Origin: Hybos culiciformis
Taxonomy: Eukaryota > Arthropoda > Insecta > Diptera > Hybotidae
Length of the DNA stretch: 64,000 nucleotides
NCBI GenBank assembly: GCA_964007475.1
Contig: OZ023274.1
Span: forward strand, 102,161,372 to 102,225,371
Direction: 5' to 3'
Made by a program: the position numbers and the translations under genes. Positions 9,950 through 20,669 of the stretch are shown piece after piece (position 1 is the first letter of the stretch; each line of letters opens with the position of its first letter). Under the pieces are notes generated by a model. The model was not told the DNA's origin and did not search any database. It was given only the letters and a program-made list of their open reading frames with translations.

Positions 9950-12900
9950 AAACCTCTTAAAAGAAAGGTTTAATGTTTATCGGATTTTTCAACACTTTAA
10001 TAGGAAATGTATAGCTGATTTTTTTTTTGTTATATAAAAATTTTCTTATTTTCTTTTTTTTTTTTTTCAATTTTGAAGAAGGAAAATTTTTTTGCCTTAA
10101 AAAGAATGAGATTTTATTTTTGTTTTTGAAAAAGTTATATACAAAAAGAAAACAGAAACAAACAATGAAATATAATAAATTTTATCGATTTCTTTTAATT
10201 TTTTTTTTTATTTTTATTTCAACATAAATACATTACATAAATAATTGAATTTGAAATGCGTATCTTATCTAAAGTTGATAAAAAAAATAAATATAAATAA
10301 ATAAATAAAAAATTAAAGAAATTCTGGAACAAAAAAAAATTTTTTGTTCATGAAAAATGATTTTTTGGGAATTAAAAAAATAAACAGAACCTCGTTTTAT
10401 TCAAATTTAATAAAATTAAGTTATTTTTCGAGTTAACAAAATAAAAATGACGGCAGTAGGTTAATATCTTGTCTTAAAATATAAAAATAATTGACTTGAA
10501 GGCAGATTACTATTTTGTATAGAAGATAACTATATACCAAAATCAAAATAATTTATACAGTTTTTTTTTTGTTTTTTTTTTGCTGTTTTCCGGAAATTTC
10601 CTTGTTTTTAGAATTTTTATATTTGTTGATTTTTTTTTTGGGAAAATGTTTTTCACTAAATATATAATGTTTTAAATTTTTCATGATTTTTGTCCAAAAT
10701 TGTGTGAGAAAACAATAACGGTTCACAAGATTTGACAATCCATTTTTAATCAGGGTTTTAAGATGATGATCTTTTAGTTAATATACTAACCGACCAAGGC
10801 GCGAACTTGAATTCGCTCTATTCTAGTCTTTATTTTGATACTTAGGATTCTAGTATAGACCTTAAGATTCTTTTCAACTTTCTTTTCTTGCTGATAAAAC
10901 AGTATTAAAATCAGCAAATAAATTTAACTGGGTTTATGATTGTAATCGACTTCAACTAAAAAATTAAATTTTCTTTTCTTATACAAAGAGTACTCATATT
11001 ATAATTATACAAGATTAATATAATTTTAAATATAATTTTCCCCAGGCAACTTTCATGTTAATGAAATTAAAAAAAAACTCTTAATAATAAAATCTGAATC
11101 CTTCTGAAGATCATTAAATCTACAAGAGAATTAACATTATATTTGAACATAAATAGCTAAATATTTATGCTTTAAAATCATAATATTCCCTACTCCCTAA
11201 AAAAAAAAACAAAAAAAAATGTAAATTCAAAATTTCAATCTAATTAAAAAAAAATTTTTTTTTTCTTATTAAAGATAATTTTATCAAATTGAGGAATTTA
11301 TTTTGTGTTAATCGAAAGGAATAATAAATTTATATTCTTGTTAAAATGTTAAAATATCTGAGAAAAAATATTGAGAAAATTTTGTATATTTTTTTATTTA
11401 ATAATATCTTTTTTAGCTCACATTGTGCGTGTATATATTTTTATATTTAAATTCTGAAATGTGTCTATAAGATGTACATATATATTTGTATATATATTTT
11501 TTTTGATATTCGATATATTCATTGATTTTTTAAATTTTTCTTGTGCCTACAACAGAAAAAAAATCTAAACTTGAATAAATAAAATTTATAATAAAATATT
11601 TATGTACATTACCACCCCTAAAAAAATTCTCATTTTCGGTTTTTTGTTTCTTCTTCTTCTTCTTTTTAATGAAATCATCCCTCATTCATTAAATATGCAA
11701 AAAATGTATCTAAATGTATAAATTTATAAAATATAATACGGCATATTTCAGGATCAATGAATCAATTAAAGTTAATAATTTTTGGAAAGCAAAAGAAAAA
11801 CATGAAAACAAAGTATAAATGAAAAAAAAAAGTGTTGTGGTTTCAATTAAAATTAAAAAAGTTTCAGTTTTTTAATTTTGTCAATTTTTTTTTCACTATA
11901 TAAGTAGATAGATTTGCTGGAAAGTATGATAAAGTTATCGTTTAAATGTTAGTAGAAAAAAAAATTATTAAAATCTACTTTTATAGAATTTTTGTGGTTA
12001 TGTCAAAGTTAAAAAAAATCTATGAAACTTGAATGGAAGTTAGCCAAAAACTTTGAAGTAATTGAAATCTGAAGAAATTTTTTTACTCACTGAAACAAAG
12101 AATTCTTTTAACTAAACAGAAGGGAAAATATATAAATATTGTTTCAAACCTTTTTATAATTCTTTTTTTTTTTTTAATAAGGAAGACAAAAGAAAATCTG
12201 ACTAAATTCTAACATAAACTGTTTTCTATATATGTACTTATTTCTTCCCTTTTTAGCTTTGATCTCTCAAGTGGAAGGTTAAAAAAAAACAGAAAAAATA
12301 TTATTTGTGGCTTTTTTAAAAGATTTTTTAATATTTTTTATTTTTTTGTTCATCACATATTCAGAAGAATGTAAATAATTTCTCGACATTATCAAAATGT
12401 GATTAAACTGCAAAGTTAACAGGCTAGCAGAAAAGTTTTCTTAACCACAATAATCTATTTTTCAAAGTTTCTATAACTAGAAATTTATTTGAATAAAAAA
12501 ATTCAAGCGAAAAAAAAAATTTGGAAAATAATCAGCTGATATTAGTTCAAAATTTTTCAAGTGGTTTTATATACACAGAGCTATATTACAGCAAAATAAA
12601 AACATAACTGCCATTTATCTTATTAAATATACACATATGACACAAAAAGGAAATTATTTTTATTTTTCAGAAGAAAAATGAATAAAAAATAAAGAAAAGA
12701 AAACTAAAAGAAAGAAAACAAATTTTCACTTGAATGAATTTCTCAACGACGATATTAAGAACAAAATTGTTTTACAAAAATTTTCTTCTTTTATTTTTCA
12801 GAATAAAGAGTGTGTTGGTTCCAAAGTGTTGTTTCTACCCACTGAAAATTCGCTGAACATTTTAAGGCTCTATATCTTATGCCGCACCGTAGATAACCTC

Positions 12901-15900
12901 TATATGTACATTTTTATGATTTTTTATGATCTTATGCAGTTTTGTGGAAGTTAGTCTGTCAATAGCTAAACTATTCGAGAATCATTTTAGTTGCTTTGTT
13001 AGTTTTGCAGTATTACTTTTTCTAAATTTCAAATTCATTAGGCCAAAAAGCATTGAAACGACAAAAATTTCTTTAATTATATTTTCACATAATTTTTTGC
13101 GCTTTTACCTTTTTTATTTTATTTTTTCTGAAAACAATATGCAAACAAATAATAATGTTCACTTATGTTTTGTAAACAAAAACAAAATAAAAAACTTTAT
13201 TAGTGAAACAATAATTCGCAGAACATGTAAAAATACTCGAGTATGTAATAAGGTGTGAATTTGTGCTTTTTTTTTTCAAAACTAATTTCAAAAGTTTTCC
13301 TCATTCCAACTAAAGAATAAAAATAATTATACTTAAAGAATGAAAACTATTAAATTACCAACAAAATTATACATGTACCTACATATAATCTAGAAACTAG
13401 TAATTATAAAAGGATTATTAAAGGATTAACTTTATGACTTTTTGATTTAATTTAATTATCTTTTTCTTTTATTCCATTTAATTTTTTTTTTTTTTGTTAT
13501 TTAGGAAAATATGTATGTAAAATGTATTGAAAAAACTTTTGAGAATTTTCCTTAAAATTTCTATACACACAATATACAATGTTGAATTGTACGAGTACTA
13601 TACAAAAATACAACACGTGCCTTATACGCTCAAAATTTTGAACATTGCATACACATAATTAAAATAAACTTAAATAATAATGTAATAAAATTTTATGTAA
13701 ATATGTTGGAAAAATAAAGGGTTTGCGCTAAAGCAAAAATTATAATTATTTTATTTTTGATTTTCATCGATTTTCTTTGACTTTTCATATAATTTTGGAA
13801 TTTTGAAATTTATCAAAAATTCTGCTCTCAAAACATGTTCAAGGAAGCAACATGTGTCTTATTGTATCCAAATAACAAAAAAAACCATCTAGATCGAGGT
13901 ATTAGAAGACCTGAACTGTTTTAATACCATGAAATACGAAATTTTCTAAGCATTGTAAATTTTTTAACCTAAAAGTTTGGTTTTTGAAGTAAAATAGAGC
14001 TTCAAGCCCTTTATATAAATAGTAACCTGCAGATGTTACCTGTGTTACAGTTTTAAGACTCTGAATTTGTTTTGTACATTTCATGAAATTGTAAAATTAA
14101 AAAATCATAAATTTCTGTGACATATTTAACTAAATTTCAAAGAATTTTAATTTTTCAAATAAACGTACCCATTTTAAATGTGTGTAACATAAAAAAAGAC
14201 AGCTTATCCCTCTGTTTATGAGTTAATAGTGCCTGAATTTTATTTCATTTATTTTATTTTTTTACACATTATAAATGAAACCTTTATATCTCAAAAACAA
14301 ATTTATTAACAATTCATTTTTATTTATTTATGTACACACATAAATTAATATAAAAATCTTTATTATATTTAAAAAAAAATTACAGAGAGATAGATAGGTA
14401 GGTACCCTTATTTAATTTTCGTTCAAAAATAAAAAAAAAAAACATGAAAAATTTGTATTTAATTAAAAATTATTTTTGCCAAAGAATATAAAAAAAAAAA
14501 ATTAAAAAATGTTTCCATATATGCAGGTTTGTAGAGAAAAAAAAACATACACACAATAACAGGTAAAAACACCTTGTTATTACATTTTATATATATTAAA
14601 ATAAAATTACCCTCTTTCAGCAAGCTTCTAATAATGAAAAAAAAAAAAAAAGAAAAATTTTTAACCCTTTTTTTGTGCAGGAAATAAAATTTGAAAAAAA
14701 AAAAATTCATATTAATGTCTCTATACTAGAAAAAAAAAATCCTCATTTCTTTCGAATAAGGTTTTTTCATCCTTCTGTGTGTCTTGTATTTGTTTGGTAA
14801 ATTAAAATCAAGGGATGCAGCAATAAGCACAAACATAACTACTGTGTGCTTTAAATAAAAAAAAATGGAAAATTAAAAAAAAAAAAGGTTTATTATTTTC
14901 ATAGATTAAAAAAATAAAATCCTCTCAGCACGTCCTTAACCTCAGACCTTTTTTTTTGTTGTTTGCTATTTGTTTATTTTTTTATTTTTCCTATATATTT
15001 GCATTGTTTTTTTGAGGCCATTAAAGCCCTATTGTTATTTTTTTGAACATAGTTAGAGAGATAATTTTCTCGTGAAGAAATATACCTTTTGTTAACTGTC
15101 AGTTTTTTTTGTTGGCAATAATTTTCTTCTTGTTTTTTATATATATACATTTTTTTGTTCACAGCCTAGATTTTATTTTTTTTAATAATGAAAAGTTAAT
15201 TTTTTTTTTTTTTTCGTTTTTATTCAGCCCCAGAAACAATAGTAAAAATGTTGTCTTTTATTATAGTAGGGAAAGAAAATTAGGTAGTTATTATTAATTT
15301 TGCACATAAAGTTAAAAGAAAAGATATTTTATGTATATAAAAATAATTTCACCGTGTACAATTTCATTTTAATGATAAAATAAATACACAGTTGGAATTC
15401 TGTTATGGTTTTTTTTTTTATTTTGAACTCCCCCCTTTCAATTGCAATGACCCAAATTTTAAAGATTTCTTGAATTCAGTTCAAGGGACACCAAAATAGA
15501 TAGTGGTGAAGTGAAATGAGGTCTGTCCTGTCGCAGTGTAGTTTGTGACATTTCATTTTAGTTGTTTATATTATTTTCAAATCACAACCGCAAACTTTCG
15601 TTTAAAGACTAAGATTTTATTGATATGATTCATATGATTTATATTAGTTTTGTAACATCTTAATTGCGAGTTGTCAAATCCAGATATTTTACTTATAGTT
15701 TTCAATATTTAAGTTAATAATCAAAACAAAATTTCTTTCTAGCTTTTATAGTTTTTTGTATGTCAATTTAAAGCTAAAAGATCATATAAAACTATATATA
15801 ATGTAATTTTTAAACTACACTCTCAATTTATTTCATCTAACCATAGAACAAAAAGAAAAATACCAACTTAAAATTCCATCAATAAATTATTAATATAATT

Positions 15901-17547
15901 CTTTTAATGTTAATCTTTCTAAATCTCTTACCACTATATATATATATAACTTTCTAATAAATTATTCATTCATAAAATTATTTTTTAATTACAAAAAAAA
16001 TTTCCAAGAATTTTAATTAAAACTTTCTTTAAATCCTCAACAGAAAAAAAAAATTAAACATTTATTTAGTCGATAAAATGTTCTTTAACTCAAACACACA
16101 ATCTGTATATCATATAGACTCTGTTTATCTATATATTTACAACATTCATTCATTTGAATATAAACATTATGTCAAAATTAAAGTTCAATCCAGGCATTAA
16201 ACAAATTTCACTTTTTTTTTTATTTTTTTTTTTGCTCCTTTTAATATTTAACAAAATATTTCAAGAATCTTTAAGGATTCCCCAAAGAACAAAAAAAAAT
16301 TAAAAAAAATCGAAAAGATTTTTACTTAATCTCAAGTTAATCAAAATTGTTTTTTAACAAAAGTATAGAAAATAAATTTATATATATATAGATAATATAA
16401 TGCGGATAATATATACGTTATATAAATACCGTATATGTTTTACAATGTTTTACTATATCTGAAAAATATTTCAACATAGAATAAAAATTCCTACTTAAAA
16501 TTTGTGTTCATTTTAGTGGAAAATGTTTAGTTTTTTTTTTTTAAATTTGTAATTTTTTAATTAAAAGAAAATAATTATTGAAAACTTTATCCTTTTGAAA
16601 ATTCTTTAACATTTAATTAATTTGTTTCATTTTATTTATTATATTATATATATGTGTAAGAAAATTATTACATTTCCTTTGGTTTTTCGTAGAAACACAC
16701 AAAAAAAAATAAAAGTCAATCACGTAAAATCAAATGAAGTGAACAAAATAAAATATAATCTTCTAGATATTTTGTTGTAATCAAAGCTTATAATATAATT
16801 TTTATGATTGCTTTGCAAGTATGTATGAGTTAGCACCTCAATTAAAAAATACGAAAATTCAAAACTCTACATAATTTTGAACATGAACTCAGAAAAAGAT
16901 TTCCTGTTTATTATTCCAATTCTTTCCACAAATAAATGTGCATCAATTTATTTATTTTATTTTTTTCTAAAACCAATTAACACATAATTAAATGCATGTT
17001 TCAAGCTCTCTATAAATAATAAATTTTAGTTTTATTAGAAAATTTTTAGAAGAAAACCACCAAAAATTAATCTCAGTGAAAGTGTTTTTCAAAAAAAAAG
17101 TAATTGAGACCACTTTGAGAACCACTTTATTAAATTATTTTATTTTATTTTCACAAAAGTTTAGTTACAAAATAAATAAAAAATTAAATAAATAATTTCA
17201 CTTTTTGAAAAAAGGAAATATTTTTTATTTTTAAATAAATAAGAAGTTTTTCTTATTTGATTTCCTTATTATTTCGTGATCTTTTCAAAAAAAGAAAATT
17301 TTATTTTATTTTTTGCTTCATAAAAGTATTTAACCGATTTAGGTTTTTGAAAATATGAAGATGAGAATAAAGTTTTAACAAAAATTTATTATTTATTATT
17401 ATTTTTTTATATTTTATAAAATAAAAATAAAAATATTTTATAGGAAATTTATATCAGAATAAAAGTTCAGGAAGACTTTTAAGTCTTATAGATATAGATA
17501 TGTATATATTAAGTTTGTCCATAAAAATGAACAAGAGAACTTGAGAA
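9950..17547. other. AT-rich intronic sequence
   Basis: No supported exon. A few good acceptor-like tracts (for example before 12802 and 15222 on the plus strand, and before a 21-nt segment near 12090-12110 on the minus strand) are not backed by recognisable protein. Microsatellite-like (TA)n occurs near 15935-15950 and 16378-16390. A tRNA T-arm-like segment lies near 10790-10815; see findings. Confidence 0.5.
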
Positions 17548-17747
17548 NNNNNNNNNNNNNNNNNNNNNNNNNNNNNNNNNNNNNNNNNNNNNNNNNNNNN
17601 NNNNNNNNNNNNNNNNNNNNNNNNNNNNNNNNNNNNNNNNNNNNNNNNNNNNNNNNNNNNNNNNNNNNNNNNNNNNNNNNNNNNNNNNNNNNNNNNNNNN
17701 NNNNNNNNNNNNNNNNNNNNNNNNNNNNNNNNNNNNNNNNNNNNNNN
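17548..17747. other. Assembly gap (200 N)
   Basis: Exactly 200 undetermined bases. The round size suggests a scaffolding placeholder rather than a measured length. A short reading frame that seems to span 17541-17786 is an artefact of the N run. Confidence 0.98.
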
Positions 17748-20560
17748 TGGCTTAACTTAAAGAATAGAAAATTTATGAAAACTTAAAAATGAAGAGAGAA
17801 TAAAAAAAAATTATTATTTCGACGTAAGAAGTAACTTTTAACAAATAGGATAATATAATGAAATTTTATTCCTATACAGTAAAAACATTATAATAATAAT
17901 AATTATCTCTAGATAATATACTATGATGGTTATAAGAAAATTTTCAATGAATTTATTAAAAAATTATAATCCAAAATTAAATTTCAGTTTAAACGATATT
18001 GATTTATTGTAAATTATCGTATTTTATATAATCTTTTTTGTTTGTAGAATGAAGATTAGTCCTAAAAGTTCATTTAGATAGATAAAATTAAGTTTTAGAT
18101 ACATATTATGTTATTGAATCTAGTTTAAATTAAAAACTCTCAATCCCGTCAAACAGATTTTCTTTTACCAAAACATAGTAAGGTTTGCTATAATATTCGG
18201 TTTTTATAATTAGGATCAACGATAGTCTCTAGCAAAAATAAAAATAAAATTAAAACATTTAATATTTATAACAAAATAATAGAGGTAAAATTGGGACAAA
18301 AATATATATATTTTTTTGTAATATGATTAAAATTATATTTTTTTCCTATTTTCATACATAGTATATATACCTATATATACACTTATTAATAATAAAAGGT
18401 TCAAACTTTCATCACAAAGTTTAAGGATCTTTTTCGTATTAATTTTTTATGCAAAAAAAAAACATATTACCTTACCATAAAAAAAAGTTCTGATCCTTTT
18501 TTCTTTGAGAAATTAACATTTCGACTTTAAAAATATATATAAGGTGTAATTAACTTAAATAGATTTTTTTTTTCTTAAGTAAAGAATTAATTGCTTTGTG
18601 GTTAAAGGATGTGAAGGATAATAAAGTTTAATTTTGAATAAGTTTTAATATATATATTTGTGGCATTATTTATTTTTTTGAAATATTGGTATTTTCTATT
18701 AAGTAAATAGTTTTGGTATAAACTATAGTTTAGAGAACTAGTTATAGATTTTGTGCAATATGTATTATTCAGAGTTGTGTAAAAAAAATACATTTACAAA
18801 GCATAAATGAAAATTAGAATGATTAATTATAAATTGCATATAATACACATTATAAACTGTATATGTTCGATTTTATTAACATACAGTGAAAGCACATTTT
18901 AAATGGCACACAATATTAATAATTTATAATGTCAAAAATATCAAATTTCTATTATTATAAAAGATTCATGAGATTTTTGTTGTTGCCAAAAAATATTAAA
19001 TTATTATAAAGCTTAAACAAGTGAAAATTCATTAAATAAATTTCAACGCCACAAAAATGTTTAGGTATATCTTTATCCATAGATATAATTAATTTATATA
19101 GAAAATAGGAAAAATAAACATAAATATATGAAAAATAGGTAATTAGTGGAAGTTATAAAATATAGGAAAAATAATATTCTTGAAATTAAAAAATTAAAAA
19201 ATGATGAAATCTTTAATCAAGAGTCTTTAAAAACAAAAACTTTCTAAACATTATTTTTAGATTTTTTACTAAGAAGAAGACAAATAAAATAAAAAAATTT
19301 CCTAACTAGGGTAGAAAATATTTTAGTGACAGAAATTTAATGAATGAAATTATTTTGTAATTAAACCTTAATTAAAATAAAAGGTATAACGATAATATAA
19401 TAAAATTAAAAATTGTTTCTATAAACAAGAAAATCATCAAAATTAAACAATAAAATATATAATTTAAGGTAAAAAAATAGAAGACGTGTTTTATCGTTGT
19501 TTAATGTCAAGAGGAAAATTAGTTTAGATTTATATAAATTTGGGAGTGGAAAAAATTATAGTTAAAATTTGGATGTTTTGGGTAGAACATGGTAAGCCGA
19601 GAATTAATGTATTAAAACTTATTCTTATTTTAAGAAGATTTTGATTCTAGATTTTATGAATTCTCATATTGGATTTGACCAAATCGTAATTAAAATATTA
19701 TTTCGTTTATTCAATTAAACATAGATATATTAAAATTAAATTTCCAACCGTACAATCAATATAAACACCATTAAAGGCTTAAATAAAAGTATTATTTACA
19801 AAAAAAGCAAAATTTCTGCATTTTATGACTTTAAAATATAGTAAAAATAATATTTGATGTACAACCATCACTAAAATTGTATATATATGCAGTACATAAT
19901 TCATTTATTATTGCGGAGCTTATTGTATTATGTAGAATAATTCTTCTCTGTATATCTTTATGACATAAATTCACTGTTTAAAATTTATAGTGCCGCCATA
20001 ACACAATAATACCATTTTATGTTATTAGCCTGATTTTTTTTTTTATATATAAACAGTGAATGGTTTTAATGAATTTTACAACTGTGGCATAAAATAAAAT
20101 TTTTTTATTAAAAATATGTTTCAATTAACTTCTTTACATAATTTTTTATTTATTTTCCAATAAATTTTGTTTTTGACTAATTTATTAAAAAAAAAAAAAT
20201 CGACCTCCCTCCCCAGAAAAAAAATAAACTTTCTAAGAAACATAATTTCTTCATAATTGGGAATAAAAAAAAAAAAAAAATATTGGTTTTAATTAAAAAA
20301 TAATTTTTTCTTGTAAAGTATAAAATAGGAAATAAATATAAAAAAAAAATAAAATTATTAGAAACTTTTCACTTCACTTGATTTCAATTTTGCGCGCGAA
20401 TTTTTCTTTCCAGAAAAAAAAATAAAGGAGAATCCTTCAATTAAGCAGAATTTTTTTTGTAACTTAAAGGAAAAAGTTTTCAAAATTGTTTTACTTACAT
20501 AATGTTTTTCTTATCTTTTTTTTTTTTTATTAAATTTTTTCGAAACAAAAAGAAGAAAAA
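17748..20560. other. AT-rich intronic sequence next to the DOK7-like exon
   Basis: Nothing but AT-rich sequence, poly-A/T and chance open frames (18602-18793, minus). GCGCGCG at 20391-20397 is an isolated GC-rich spot about 180 bp inside the intron. Confidence 0.5.
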
Positions 20561-20571
20561 AAAATCCTTAC

Positions 20572-20628
20572 CTTTTTTCCATCCCGAAACTTTACGGTTC
20601 CTTCAATAATTGAACTTATATCAACCAT
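20572..20628 (-). CDS. Dok7: First coding exon of a DOK7-like docking protein (partial gene)
   Basis: On the minus strand an ATG in a good insect context (CGAAAATGG) opens a 57-nt exon encoding MVDISSIIEGTVKFRDGKK, followed directly by the donor GTAAGG in phase 0. Vertebrate DOK7 starts with the same pattern (V-E-G-x-V-K-x-R-D-G-K-K, then W-K-S-R-W), as I recall it, and I believe its first intron falls at the same place. DOK7 is a membrane-proximal adaptor with an N-terminal PH domain and an IRS-type PTB domain; in vertebrates it activates the muscle kinase MuSK at the neuromuscular junction. Only the residues leading into the first PH strand are here. The PH core, PTB domain and tail must lie beyond base 1 or in the assembly gap. 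The family call rests on 19 residues, so another PH-domain protein with this N-terminus remains possible. The DOK7 comparison is from memory, not a search. Confidence 0.68.
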
Positions 20629-20669
20629 TTTCGTTGATATTATTTATTTTCCCAGGGAAATAATTTTCT
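20629..20669 (-). other. Probable 5' UTR next to the DOK7-like start codon, with candidate splice acceptor
   Basis: Upstream of the ATG the minus strand reads TTTCCCTGGGAAA (a perfect 13-bp palindrome at 20648-20660), then ATAAATAATATCAACGAAA and the ATG. Stops lie in frame just upstream, which supports this ATG as the start. A CATACAG at 20670-20676 preceded by a run of about 20 T (the 20-A run at 20694-20713 on the plus strand) could be the acceptor of a leader intron, putting the exon's first base at 20669. The T run sits a little far from the AG, so this is weak; the leader may instead run without a break toward the candidate promoter near 23640. Confidence 0.3.

Larger units (their letters stand above)
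1..20571 (-). other. Inferred first coding intron of the DOK7-like gene (partial)
   Basis: From the donor at 20571-20570 to the left edge I found no minus-strand exon that could continue the PH domain (expected to begin W-K-x-R-W after an AG). The stretch is AT-rich, with transposon remnants, homopolymers and a 200-N gap. If the gene model is right, this is an intron of at least 20.5 kb. An exon hidden in the N gap cannot be excluded, because a 200-base block of N is a common placeholder for unknown length. Confidence 0.5.

Noticed and set aside
12088..12110. 21-nt minus-strand micro-exon between TTCTGTTTAG and GTGAGTAAA
   Set aside because: Splice sites are acceptable but 21 nt inside a 20-kb AT-rich intron is easily chance, and it does not encode the expected PH start.
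12730..12954. 74-codon plus-strand frame with an acceptor-like TTTATTTTTCAG inside
   Set aside because: No recognisable domain, donor or neighbour exon.
17541..17786. Open frame across the N gap
   Set aside because: Most of it is N; it starts from TTG and has no real sequence support.
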